From Shewanella electrica (GTDB lineage Bacteria > Pseudomonadota > Gammaproteobacteria > Enterobacterales > Shewanellaceae), in assembly GCF_022321485.1 (NCBI RefSeq), contig NZ_JAKOGG010000004.1, positions 362,156 to 426,155 on the forward strand: a stretch of DNA of 64,000 nt, in the 5' to 3' direction. Within the stretch, counting starts at the first letter, position 1, and each line of letters starts with the position of its first letter. The position numbers were made by a program, and so were the translations under genes. Shown here piece after piece: positions 44,573 to 53,125 of the stretch. Below the pieces are notes generated by a model. That model did no database searches, had not been told where the DNA came from, and saw only the letters and a list, made by a program, of their open reading frames with translations.

Positions 44573-45340
44573 GTGGATTTAGCAACGATTATAGGGCTTA
44601 TTGGCGGGTTCGGATTTGTTATCGGCGCGATGGCAACCTCTGGCGGTATTGGCATTTTTATTGATACAGCCTCCATATTGATCGTGGTCGCCGGCAGTAT
44701 GTTTGTGGTGATGATGAAGTTCAACCTCAAACAATTCCTCGGTGCAGTAAAGATTGCCATCAAAGCGTTTATGTTCAAGTTGGATAAGCCAGAATCCTTG
44801 ATTGAACAATCAGTTACTATGGCTGACGCGGCGCGTAAAGGCGGCTTTTTGGCGTTGGAAGAAGCACAAATCTCCAACTCATTTATGCAAAAAGCCATTG
44901 ATATGCTGGTGGACGGCCATGACGGTGAAGTGGTGCGTGAGGCACTAGAGAAAGATATCGCCTTGACCGAAGATCGCCACAAAATGGGCATTAAGATTTT
45001 TAGAGCTTTCGGTGATGTGGCACCGGCAATGGGGATGATTGGTACCTTGGTGGGCTTGGTGGCGATGTTGTCCAACATGGATGACCCCAAATCTATCGGC
45101 CCCTCAATGGCGGTGGCATTATTGACCACCTTGTACGGCGCGATGATAGCCAACATGGTGTGCATGCCTATTGCCGATAAGCTTGAGTTACGGATGGGCG
45201 AAGAGATGCGTAACCGCAACTTAATTATGGATGCGGTGTTGGCCATTCAAGACGGCCAAAACCCGCGTGTGATTGAAGGTTTCTTGAAAAATTATCTCGC
45301 CGAGAGTCAGCGTAAAGTTGACACCACAGGCGGGGAGTAA
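44573..45340 (+). CDS. pomA: PomA, flagellar motor stator protein (MotA family)
   Basis: A 255-residue inner-membrane protein with four membrane helices: IIGLIGGFGFVIGAMA near the start, a second near residue 30-50, and two in the segment GDVAPAMGMIGTLVGLVAML and PSMAVALLTTLYGAMIANMV. The cytoplasmic loop carries the charged residues that contact FliG. Together with PomB it forms the ion channel, most likely Na+ driven. GTG start with GAGGAG at 44562-44567. pomB starts 3 bases after its stop. Confidence 0.94.
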   Translation: MDLATIIGLIGGFGFVIGAMATSGGIGIFIDTASILIVVAGSMFVVMMKFNLKQFLGAVKIAIKAFMFKLDKPESLIEQSVTMADAARKGGFLALEEAQISNSFMQKAIDMLVDGHDGEVVREALEKDIALTEDRHKMGIKIFRAFGDVAPAMGMIGTLVGLVAMLSNMDDPKSIGPSMAVALLTTLYGAMIANMVCMPIADKLELRMGEEMRNRNLIMDAVLAIQDGQNPRVIEGFLKNYLAESQRKVDTTGGE

Positions 45341-45343
45341 CCC

Positions 45344-46345
45344 ATGGCTAAGGCTAAGTGTGAATGTCCACCACCGGGAGCGCCCGCTTGGTTAGCAACC
45401 TTTGCTGACCTGATGTCGCTGCTGATGTGCTTCTTCGTACTGTTGTTAGCGTTTTCTGAAATGGACGTACTCAAGTTTAAACAGATTGCTGGCTCGATGA
45501 AGTATGCCTTTGGTGTGCAAAACAAGGTGGAAGTGAAAGACATTCCTAAGGGCACGTCAGTGATTGCGCTGGAGTTCCGCCCCGGTCGCCCCGATCCAAC
45601 GCCAATTGAAATCATCAACCAGCAAACCAACGAAATGACCGAGCCAACGCTGACCTTTCAAGCGGGTGAGGACGATAGCTCTGGCGGTAATCAACAGCAG
45701 CGAGGCGATCAACGTGGCGGTGATGCCGCGGCATCCGCGCAAGATGAAGCCGAAGCTGAGGCGCAAGCCCAACCGCAAGATCAACAAGCGCAGCAACAAG
45801 CCGTGAATGAACAGGCGAAAAAGCTGGCTGAGCAACTCAATAAAGAGATTGTCGACGGCGCGATTGAAGTGGAAGCCCTAGGGCAACAAATCATTATCCG
45901 TATTCGTGAAAAAGGGGCGTTTGCATCGGGCTCGGGTTTCCTGCAACCGCAATTTAGGCCGGTGATCCGCTCTGTGGGTGAGTTACTGAAAGATGTACCG
46001 GGGATTATTACGGTGTCGGGTTACACCGACTCATCCAACATCAGTAATGAGTTGTATCAATCTAACTGGGATCTGTCGGCGCAGCGGGCAGTTGCGGTGG
46101 CGCATGAACTTATTCGGGTTGATGGCTTTGATCAATCGCGCATGAAAGTGGTGGGCATGGCCTCAACCAATCCATTAGTGCCCAATACTACGCCAGAGAA
46201 TCGCGCACGTAACCGCCGTGTAGAAATTGCCATCGAGCAAGGTAAAGCGATGGAATCGCGCGATGAAATTCAAGCGATGCCAGCGCCAGCAACCACGCCA
46301 ACAGCGACGGATGCCAGCAACACCCCGCCAGCTCCTGCGAACTAG
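45344..46345 (+). CDS. pomB: PomB, flagellar motor stator protein (MotB family)
   Basis: A 333-residue protein with one membrane helix whose conserved Asp is D22 in TFADLMSLLMCFFVLLLAF, the ion-binding site. After a long Gln/Ala-rich linker (about residues 105-165) comes an OmpA-like peptidoglycan-binding domain (ITVSGYTDSSNISNELYQSN, AQRAVAVAHELIR, NRARNRRVEI). The CECPPPGAPAW start is characteristic of PomB. It anchors the stator to the cell wall. Confidence 0.95.
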   Translation: MAKAKCECPPPGAPAWLATFADLMSLLMCFFVLLLAFSEMDVLKFKQIAGSMKYAFGVQNKVEVKDIPKGTSVIALEFRPGRPDPTPIEIINQQTNEMTEPTLTFQAGEDDSSGGNQQQRGDQRGGDAAASAQDEAEAEAQAQPQDQQAQQQAVNEQAKKLAEQLNKEIVDGAIEVEALGQQIIIRIREKGAFASGSGFLQPQFRPVIRSVGELLKDVPGIITVSGYTDSSNISNELYQSNWDLSAQRAVAVAHELIRVDGFDQSRMKVVGMASTNPLVPNTTPENRARNRRVEIAIEQGKAMESRDEIQAMPAPATTPTATDASNTPPAPAN

Positions 46346-46364
46346 CGTGACATTGATTTAACGC

Positions 46365-46391
46365 AAATGCCGACGAGATGTCGGCATTTTT
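46365..46391 (+). terminator. Intrinsic terminator after pomAB
   Basis: Stem AAATGCCGAC/GTCGGCATTT, loop GAGAT, then a T-run. Twenty bases after the pomB stop. Confidence 0.85.
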
Positions 46392-46524
46392 GTGTCGGCG
46401 TTTTAGCTATTTTGTTGGCGGATAACCACCTTGCGCGGATGTGCTTTTATTTGAGCAGTGCAGCGGCTGTTTTGCTATACTGCGCCGATTGCCGATTTTA
46501 ATGCTGTTTTTTTGCGGAAGTTCC

Positions 46525-47979
46525 ATGAAGTTTATCGTTAAGCTGTACCCTGAAATCATGATGAAGAGTAAACCGGTGAGAATGCGTTTCACCAAAATGC
46601 TCGAATCAAATATTCGTAATGTTCTGAAAAAAGTCGATGAAGAAGCTGCTGTGTTACGTCAGTGGGACCGCATTATGGTGCACGTGCCTACTGGAAAACC
46701 TGAGCTGGTGGATGTGTTTGCTGAACGCCTTGGTTGTATCCCAGGTATCTCCACCATCAGCCAAGTGAATGAATATAGCTTTGGCAGTGTGCACGACATA
46801 TACGAACACGCACTGAAAGCGTTTGGCGCCTCATTAGCCGGTAAAACCTTCTGTGTGCGCGTTAAGCGTTCAGGGCAGCACGACTTTAGCTCAATTGATG
46901 TGGAAAAGTACGTTGGTGGCGGTTTAAACCAACACACTGACGCCGCTGGGGTAAAACTGAAAAACCCAGACACCACAGTGAATATTGAGATCAATAACGA
47001 CAAACTCTATCTGGTAGAAAAGAAACTGCCGGGCTTAGGCGGTTTCCCTATTGCTACCCAAGAAGATGTGTTGTCGCTGATTTCTGGTGGTTTTGATTCG
47101 GGCGTATCTAGCTTCCAATTCATCAAAAAAGGTGCACGTACCCACTACTGTTTCTTCAACTTGGGCGGTGCCCAACACGAGATCGGTGTGAAGCAAGTGG
47201 CGCATCATTTGTGGAAACGTTATGGCGAATCGCACAAAGTAAAATTTGTCACCATCCCGTTTGAGCCCGTGGTGCAAGAGATCCTCGAGCGCATCGACAA
47301 CGGCATGATGGGCGTTATCCTTAAGCGGATGATGATGCGTGCTGCTAGCCGCGTGGCTGAGCGTATGGGTATTCAAGCATTGGTGACCGGTGAAAGTTTA
47401 GGGCAGGTATCTAGCCAAACGCTGACCAACCTTAACGTGATTGACCGTTGTACCGACATGCTGATCTTGCGGCCACTGATCACCATGGATAAACAAGACA
47501 TCATCGATGAAAGCCGTAAAATCGGTACGGAAGATTTTGCCAAATCGATGCCGGAATATTGCGGCGTAATTTCGCAACGTCCAACGGTTAAAGCGGTATT
47601 GTCTAAAATCGAAGAGCAAGAGACTAAGTTTTCTGACGATCTGCTCGACCGTATTCTGGCCGCTGCAGAAGTGATCGATATTCGCGAGATTGCTGAGACG
47701 ATGGATACTAAAGTTGCCGAGACCGAAACGGTGAGCACCGTAGCGCAGCAGCAAGTGGTGATTGATATTCGCGCCCCTGAAGAGGAGGAGCGTAAGCCGC
47801 TGCAATTGGATGATACCCAAGTGCTGCATATTCCATTCTTTAAACTGGCCACCGCCTTTAATGACCTTGATAGCAGCAAAACCTATCTGCTCTATTGCGA
47901 GCGTGGGGTGATGAGCAAGCTGCAAGCGTTATACCTGTTGGAGCAAGGCCATAATAACGTCAAAGTCTATCGCCCATAA
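46525..47979 (+). CDS. thiI: ThiI, tRNA 4-thiouridine synthase with rhodanese domain
   Basis: A 484-residue enzyme with ferredoxin-like and THUMP domains at the N-terminus ([17 protein letters not shown]), a PP-loop ATP-binding site ([13 protein letters not shown]) and a C-terminal rhodanese-like domain carrying the sulfur-accepting Cys in [10 protein letters not shown]. It makes 4-thiouridine in tRNA and supplies sulfur for thiamine synthesis. ATG 46525 is preceded by GGAAG (46516-46520); the frame stays open 28 codons upstream, but that stretch lacks family similarity. Confidence 0.96.
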   Translation: MKFIVKLYPEIMMKSKPVRMRFTKMLESNIRNVLKKVDEEAAVLRQWDRIMVHVPTGKPELVDVFAERLGCIPGISTISQVNEYSFGSVHDIYEHALKAFGASLAGKTFCVRVKRSGQHDFSSIDVEKYVGGGLNQHTDAAGVKLKNPDTTVNIEINNDKLYLVEKKLPGLGGFPIATQEDVLSLISGGFDSGVSSFQFIKKGARTHYCFFNLGGAQHEIGVKQVAHHLWKRYGESHKVKFVTIPFEPVVQEILERIDNGMMGVILKRMMMRAASRVAERMGIQALVTGESLGQVSSQTLTNLNVIDRCTDMLILRPLITMDKQDIIDESRKIGTEDFAKSMPEYCGVISQRPTVKAVLSKIEEQETKFSDDLLDRILAAAEVIDIREIAETMDTKVAETETVSTVAQQQVVIDIRAPEEEERKPLQLDDTQVLHIPFFKLATAFNDLDSSKTYLLYCERGVMSKLQALYLLEQGHNNVKVYRP

Positions 47980-48006
47980 TTGAGGCGATTGCCCAACACG
48001 TTATAC

Positions 48007-48036
48007 AAGCCGCAGCATCTGTCTGCGGCTTTTTTA
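48007..48036 (+). terminator. Intrinsic terminator after thiI
   Basis: Stem AGCCGCAG/CTGCGGCT, loop CATCTGT, followed by at least five T. It starts 28 bases after the thiI stop. Confidence 0.87.
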
Positions 48037-48210
48037 CATCAATACCCCCAAGAAAATGCTAGCGCCTCGCATAAATAAAATGCCAGAATACGGATTAGAA
48101 AATCTAATAGAGTAGCTGGGTTTATGGCCGTATTTTGGTCATTAACTGTTTGAATTGAGTGATATTCAAACATGACTGCTCAACACCGTTAATCATGTTG
48201 AAGGAAATTT

Positions 48211-49122
48211 ATGAGCAAGCGCCTTCCTCCTCTTAATGCGGTCAAAGCATTTGAAGCCGCCGCTAGGCATTTAAGCTTTACGCGAGCTGCTGAAGAGTTG
48301 TTTGTGACCCAAGCGGCCGTGAGTCATCAAATTAAAGCCTTGGAAGACTTTTTGGGACTGAAGCTGTTTCGCCGTCGCAACCGTTCGTTGCTGCTGACGG
48401 AAGAAGGTCAGAGTTATTTCCTTGAAATTAAAGATATCTTCACCCAATTGGCCGATGCGACCGATCGCTTGTTAGCGCGCAGTGCGGTCGGTTCTTTGAC
48501 TGTTAGCATGTCGCCAAGTTTTGCCATTCAGTGGTTGGTGCCACGGCTGGCAAAATTCAGTGAAAAGAACCCCGACATCGACGTGCGTATTAAAGCGGTC
48601 GATGGTGAATCTGGTTCGCTTACCGATGATGTGGATGTGGCGATCTATTATGGGCAAGGCCATTGGCCGAATCTACGAGCCGATAAACTGCGTAATGAAG
48701 TACTGATCCCGGTGTGTTCACCACTGCTGCTCAACGGCCCTAAGCCACTCAGTCAACCGGCGGATTTGAAGTATCACACGCTGCTGCACGATATGAGCCG
48801 CCACGACTGGCAAGCATGGTTCCGCCAATGCGGTGTAACCGATGTGAACGTCAATCAAGGGCCGATTTTCAGCCACTCATCACTGGTGTTGCAAGCGGCT
48901 GCGCACGGGCAGGGCGTGGCACTGGGCTACAGCGTGCTGGCTAAGCCTGATATTCAGGCGGGGCGTTTAGTCTGTCCATTCCAAGAAGTGCTGGTCAGCA
49001 AAGATGCCTACTATCTGGTGTGCCAACAAAAACACGCCGAGTTGGGCAAAATTGTCGCGTTTCGTGAATGGATGTTAGATATGTTTGCCGAGGAGTCGCG
49101 CAGTGAATTGCTCCCCGGATGA
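48211..49122 (+). CDS. gcvA: GcvA-like LysR-family transcriptional regulator
   Basis: A 303-residue LysR regulator. The N-terminal helix-turn-helix is in LPPLNAVKAFEAAARHLSFT and VTQAAVSHQIKALEDFLG, and the rest is the inducer-binding domain (SLTVSMSPSFAIQWLVPRLA). The pattern, especially LPPLNAVKAFEAAARHLSFT, is that of GcvA, the activator of the glycine-cleavage operon. The glycine-cleavage genes are not in this window, so the target is inferred. Confidence 0.9.
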   Translation: MSKRLPPLNAVKAFEAAARHLSFTRAAEELFVTQAAVSHQIKALEDFLGLKLFRRRNRSLLLTEEGQSYFLEIKDIFTQLADATDRLLARSAVGSLTVSMSPSFAIQWLVPRLAKFSEKNPDIDVRIKAVDGESGSLTDDVDVAIYYGQGHWPNLRADKLRNEVLIPVCSPLLLNGPKPLSQPADLKYHTLLHDMSRHDWQAWFRQCGVTDVNVNQGPIFSHSSLVLQAAAHGQGVALGYSVLAKPDIQAGRLVCPFQEVLVSKDAYYLVCQQKHAELGKIVAFREWMLDMFAEESRSELLPG

Positions 49123-49750
49123 TTGCCGCTTTGATAGCGCGCCCAATGCTGACACGCTACTGATTTTTGCCCATGGCGCGGGCGCTGACATGGCCCATCC
49201 GTTTATGCAGACGCTAACTGAGCTACTGGTAGCACAAGGTTTTGCGGTGTTACGGTTTAACTTTCCTTATATGCAAAAGCGCGCCGAGGACGGCAAACGT
49301 CGTCCACCTGATCGCGCGCCAAAACTGCTGGCACGATTCAGCGAAGTGTTGCAGCAAGTGTGCGATGAACAGGCGTACCAGCGAGTGTTTCTGTTGGGCA
49401 AATCGATGGGCAGCCGTATGGCGACCACTTTGGCTGGCGAGCCGTTACCGGCGGTCGTCAAAGGTGTCATTTGTTTGGGGTATCCGTTTCTCCCTAAAGG
49501 CAAAACGGCGCCGCGGATTGAGGCCATTGAGCAGTGCCTGTTGCCAATCTTGATTGTCCAAGGCGAGCGCGACAGTTTTGGTACGCAAACGCAGCTAGAG
49601 CAATGGCCGTTACCGACAAATATCACGGTCGAGTTTTTACCTGATGGTGACCACAGTTTTGAACCTCGTAAACGTGCTGACGTGTCATTAGCACAGAATT
49701 ATCATCACGCCGTAACCGCAATTACGGCATTCGTTAGGAGTCATCCATGA
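49103..49750 (+). CDS. Small alpha/beta hydrolase (dienelactone-hydrolase/KANL3-Tex30-like)
   Basis: A 215-residue alpha/beta hydrolase. It has LLIFAHGAGADMAHPFM, VLRFNFPYMQKR, the nucleophile motif GKSMGS (Ser in LLGKSMGSRMA), the acid in IVQGERDSFG and the catalytic His in DGDHSFEPRK. The substrate is unknown. GTG 49103 has GAGGAG 7 bases upstream; an in-frame TTG at 49085 is less likely. It overlaps gcvA at its start and the DUF423 gene by 4 bases at its end. Confidence 0.85.
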   Translation: MNCSPDDCRFDSAPNADTLLIFAHGAGADMAHPFMQTLTELLVAQGFAVLRFNFPYMQKRAEDGKRRPPDRAPKLLARFSEVLQQVCDEQAYQRVFLLGKSMGSRMATTLAGEPLPAVVKGVICLGYPFLPKGKTAPRIEAIEQCLLPILIVQGERDSFGTQTQLEQWPLPTNITVEFLPDGDHSFEPRKRADVSLAQNYHHAVTAITAFVRSHP

Positions 49751-50136
49751 AAAAAGGGTTGTTTATGTTGGCCGCTATCAGCGGTTTTTTTGCGGTGGCA
49801 ATGGGCGCTTTTGGCGCGCATGGTTTGAAGAATGTAGCACCGCCAGATCTGGTGGCGATTTTTAATCTTGGCGTTGAATATCAGTTCTATCACACCTTCG
49901 CGCTAATCGCTGTGGCGATGGCTGGGCATTGGGTTAACTCGCGCTTGCTTAATTGGGCGGCGGGGTTCTTTATCGCCGGTATGGCGCTGTTCTCTGGTTC
50001 ACTTTATCTGTACGCGCTGCTGGGCGTAAAAATGCTTGGTATCATCACGCCGTTTGGTGGTGTGTGCCTGTTAGTGGCGTGGATGTTACTGGCCGCTGCG
50101 GTTTATCGCCATCGCATGGATGAATCTGGTCTTTGA
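49747..50136 (+). CDS. DUF423 (YgdD-type) small inner-membrane protein
   Basis: A 129-residue protein with four hydrophobic helices. The pattern FFAVAMGAFGAHGLK, then NLGVEYQFYHTFALI and LFSGSLYLYALLGV, is that of the DUF423/YgdD family. It lies next to gcvA and rlmM in many gammaproteobacteria, including E. coli. The function is not known. Confidence 0.93.
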   Translation: MKKGLFMLAAISGFFAVAMGAFGAHGLKNVAPPDLVAIFNLGVEYQFYHTFALIAVAMAGHWVNSRLLNWAAGFFIAGMALFSGSLYLYALLGVKMLGIITPFGGVCLLVAWMLLAAAVYRHRMDESGL

Positions 50137-50182
50137 TTTGTTATACTTGCCGCCGTTTTTAGGTCGATGATATCCGCTATCC

Positions 50183-51253
50183 ATGAATAACCTGTTTTTA
50201 TATTGCCGTGCGGGCTACGAAAAAGATTGTGCCGCCGAGATCCAAGATGCTGCCAATCTTTTTGGGGTAGCGGGTTTTGTTAAAGCCGCGAAAGATGCCT
50301 ATGTGCAGTTTCAGTGCTTTAGCGCTGCTGATGCTGATCGCTTAGGGCGCGAGCTATCGCTGGAGCGTTTGATTTTCGCGCGGCAGATGTTTGTTAGCAG
50401 TGACTTGCTGACCGATTTGCCAGTAGAAGACCGTATCACTCCAATTATCGACGCGCTGGCCGACGCCCCCAAAGCGGGCGAGCTGCGGGTGGAAACGCCT
50501 GATACCAACGAAGCCAAAGAGCTGTTGACCTTCTGCCGCAAATTTACCGTGCCGCTGCGCCAAGCGCTGAAGCAGCAAGGTAAGTTGTTGGCGAAGGAAA
50601 ACTTTAACCGGCCGATTGTGCATGTGTGCTTTTTAGGTTCAGACAAAGCGTTTGTCGGCTACTCCTACAGCTTTAATAGCTCGCCGTACTTTATGGGCAT
50701 TCCGCGCTTAAAATTCCCGCCAGCGGCGCCAAGCCGTTCAACGCTGAAATTGGATGAAGCCTTTATTCACTTCATTCCGGAAGATGAAGCTGAGCAACGT
50801 TTGTCTGGTGGATTGCAAGCGGTTGACTTAGGCGCTTGCCCAGGCGGCTGGACCTATCAGTTAGTGCGTCGCGGCATGTTCGTCACGGCCATTGATAACG
50901 GCCCGATGCAAGAGGAACTGATGGCATCAGGCCAAGTGACGCACTTGCGTGAAGACGGCTTCCGCTATGAGCCAAAGCGTAAAAACGTGTACTGGCTGGT
51001 GTGCGACATGGTGGAAAAACCGTCGCGTGTGGCTGAGTTGATCGAACAGTGGGCCATTAAAGGCTGGTTCCAAGAGGCGATGTTTAACCTAAAATTGCCG
51101 ATGAAGAGCCGTTATAAAGAGGTCAGCACCATTTTGGCGCGTATGGATACCATTCTGAAAGAGAACGGTATTCATCACTTCACCCTGCGTTGTAAGCACT
51201 TGTACCATGATCGCGATGAGGTGACGGTTCACTTGAGCTTGCGCAAAGCCTAA
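50183..51253 (+). CDS. rlmM: RlmM, 23S rRNA C2498 2'-O-methyltransferase
   Basis: A 356-residue Rossmann-fold methyltransferase. The N-terminal half is a RNA-binding region (LFLYCRAGYEKDCAAEIQD), and the C-terminal half has the SAM site AVDLGACPGGWTYQLV with the catalytic Lys of the K-D-K-E type set (FNLKLPMKSRYKEV, D in VCDMVEKPS). It methylates C2498 in the peptidyltransferase region. A strong terminator follows. Confidence 0.96.
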   Translation: MNNLFLYCRAGYEKDCAAEIQDAANLFGVAGFVKAAKDAYVQFQCFSAADADRLGRELSLERLIFARQMFVSSDLLTDLPVEDRITPIIDALADAPKAGELRVETPDTNEAKELLTFCRKFTVPLRQALKQQGKLLAKENFNRPIVHVCFLGSDKAFVGYSYSFNSSPYFMGIPRLKFPPAAPSRSTLKLDEAFIHFIPEDEAEQRLSGGLQAVDLGACPGGWTYQLVRRGMFVTAIDNGPMQEELMASGQVTHLREDGFRYEPKRKNVYWLVCDMVEKPSRVAELIEQWAIKGWFQEAMFNLKLPMKSRYKEVSTILARMDTILKENGIHHFTLRCKHLYHDRDEVTVHLSLRKA

Positions 51254-51274
51254 CGCCGTTGTGTGAATTGAATT

Positions 51275-51299
51275 AAGGATGGCTTAGCCATCCTTTTTT
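51275..51299 (+). terminator. Intrinsic terminator after rlmM
   Basis: Stem AAGGATGGC/GCCATCCTT, loop TTA, followed by a T-run. Twenty-one bases after the rlmM stop. Confidence 0.88.
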
Positions 51300-51354
51300 A
51301 TGTTGGTTGTATCGTTAACGACGAGCAGCATCAGGGCCGAAAGTTCGCAATAAA

Positions 51355-51702
51355 TCAGCGGCCGTTGCGGCCAAGATAATCCTTGGGGCTAGGTAAGGCG
51401 ATGCGCGCTATCACCTCAGCGGGCAGGGAAAACTCCTGCACAATCCAATCGAGATTGGCATGTTGAAAGCCCAAATATTCGCGGGTCATCATCAGCGCCA
51501 GTGTTGCTTCAGTAAGCTGATTAAGGTGTTGCTGCTGCGGTAGTTGCTGGAAGCCGTGTTGCTCATCTGCTTGGTACGCCGCCAACAAACGTTGCAGTTC
51601 ACGACCCGCGCGGCCAAGGGCAGAGCATTGCTCTTTGGCGACTTCATATTCCACCAGTTTATGCTTGCCGATACGAATATGGCTGACGGGATTATCACTC
51701 AT
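51355..51702 (-). CDS. Small conserved-looking protein, unknown function
   Basis: A 115-residue, mostly helical, soluble protein with no membrane segment. It starts MSDNPVSHIRIGKHKLVEYE and has a central Gln-rich stretch (LLAAYQADEQHGFQQLPQQQ) and an end with PAEVIARIALPSPKDYLG. I do not recognise a domain. ATG 51702 gives this length; the frame is open further upstream, but that part reads like intergenic sequence. It sits between rlmM and the isocitrate dehydrogenase genes. Confidence 0.65.
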   Translation of the reverse strand: MSDNPVSHIRIGKHKLVEYEVAKEQCSALGRAGRELQRLLAAYQADEQHGFQQLPQQQHLNQLTEATLALMMTREYLGFQHANLDWIVQEFSLPAEVIARIALPSPKDYLGRNGR

Positions 51703-51831
51703 GCTGATGACTCTGGTGTGATTGGCGTTGGCTGGTGGGAGTATCCTGCAACTGCGTAGCGATAAATGCAATGGCGCAAGATGGTATGGAGTCGTCGCTG
51801 CTAAGGCTGTGCAGGCCTGAATGCCCCATAA

Positions 51832-51857
51832 AAAACGACAGCCGTGGCTGTCGTTTT
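51832..51857 (-). terminator. Intrinsic terminator after the isocitrate dehydrogenase gene
   Basis: Stem AAAACGACAGC/GCTGTCGTTTT around a 4-base loop. On the - strand it ends in a T-run of at least five. Positioned about 40 bases after the gene's stop. Confidence 0.75.
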
Positions 51858-51896
51858 CAGTGTTAGGTAAAGCCTAAGATGGTTTGTAAGCAGTGC

Positions 51897-52904
51897 TTAC
51901 AGACGATCTAACACCGCTTGGGTGAAGTCGGTAGTACCGTGAGTACCGCCCAAATCGGCCGTGGTACGGTCACCTTCAGCAATCACGTCTGATACTGCTT
52001 TGCGGATTTGTGCCGCTTTGTCGGCCATTCCTAAGTATTCCAGCATCTGGATAGATGCCAAGATCACTGAGGTTGGGTTAGCCAAGTTTTTACCGGCGAT
52101 ATCAGGCGCACTGCCGTGTACCGCTTCAAAAATGGCCGCGTCTTTACCGATGTTCGCGCCAGGTGCCATACCTAAACCGCCCACCAAACCGGCACACAAA
52201 TCTGACAGGATGTCACCAAACAGGTTAGTGGTAACAATCACGTCGAAGTTTTCTGGGTTCATCACCAGCTTCATGCAGGTTGCGTCGACGATCATCTCTT
52301 CCGTTTTGATGTCTGGGTAACGCAAGCTCACTTCGCGGGCAGTTTTCAGGAACAGACCAGAAGTCGATTTCATGATGTTAGCTTTGTGTACGATGGTGAC
52401 CTTTTTACGGCCTTCTTTACGCGCTAATTCATAAGCGAAGGTGGTGATCTGTTCCGCACCTTGCTTAGTGATAACGCTCATCGCTTCTGCGGTGTTGCCA
52501 TCTTCAGAAATTTTCTGACCAATACCGGAATACATACCTTCGGTGTTTTCACGTACGGTAATGATGTCGATGTTGTCGTAGCGCGCTTTGGTACCTGCGA
52601 AAGACAGCACTGGACGTACGTTAGCGTACAAGCTGAACTTTTTGCGCAGAGATACGTTGATAGAAGTAAAACCTTCGCCAACTGGGGTGGTCAATGGACC
52701 TTTCAGGGTGATTTTATTCTTTTCAATTAAGTCGAGTGTGCGCTGTGGTAACAGCTCACCGTGCTTTTCTAGCGCGGCAAGGCCTGCATCAGCATATTCA
52801 TATTCAAAGTCACAGCCAGCTTTATCAAGAATTTTTAGAGCAGCATCAATAATGCTCGGACCGATCCCATCGCCGGGGATTACGGTTATCGTTCTTTTTG
52901 ACAT
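51897..52904 (-). CDS. NAD-dependent isocitrate dehydrogenase
   Basis: A 335-residue decarboxylating dehydrogenase of the isocitrate/isopropylmalate family. It has ITVIPGDGIGPSIIDAALKI, LKGPLTTPVGEGFTSINVSLR, RENTEGMYSGIG, the metal/substrate residues in TTNLFGDILSDLCAGLVG, and EAVHGSAPDIAGKNLANP. The short homo-oligomeric form is like the eukaryotic-type NAD enzyme known from Shewanella. ATG 52904 has AAGGA upstream; five extra codons upstream to 52919 are also in frame. Confidence 0.93.
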   Translation of the reverse strand: MSKRTITVIPGDGIGPSIIDAALKILDKAGCDFEYEYADAGLAALEKHGELLPQRTLDLIEKNKITLKGPLTTPVGEGFTSINVSLRKKFSLYANVRPVLSFAGTKARYDNIDIITVRENTEGMYSGIGQKISEDGNTAEAMSVITKQGAEQITTFAYELARKEGRKKVTIVHKANIMKSTSGLFLKTAREVSLRYPDIKTEEMIVDATCMKLVMNPENFDVIVTTNLFGDILSDLCAGLVGGLGMAPGANIGKDAAIFEAVHGSAPDIAGKNLANPTSVILASIQMLEYLGMADKAAQIRKAVSDVIAEGDRTTADLGGTHGTTDFTQAVLDRL

Positions 52905-53125
52905 GGAGAATCCTTCCACGGTTGAACATTAAGCGAGAATTCGCAAGGTGTGTTGGGGCACAGCCCGCGAGTTGAATTGTGTGATTCAGATCTCTTTTAT
53001 TTTAAACACTTTTAAACACTTTTCACAGGAATTCAAAAGCAAAGTGCCGGGTTTTTATGTAGTCTAAAAGTCGTAGATGCCGCGATTTGGAACACTTTTT
53101 ATTCATTCAGTATGGATTTTAAACA

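Noticed and set aside
44536-45246. A 236-codon open frame on the - strand
   Set aside because: It is opposite pomA, which has clear motifs and a promoter. The - strand peptide has no recognisable pattern.
47373-47925. Two overlapping - strand frames of 168 and 175 codons
   Set aside because: Both lie opposite thiI, whose domains are intact. Overlapping shadows in two frames indicate codon bias.
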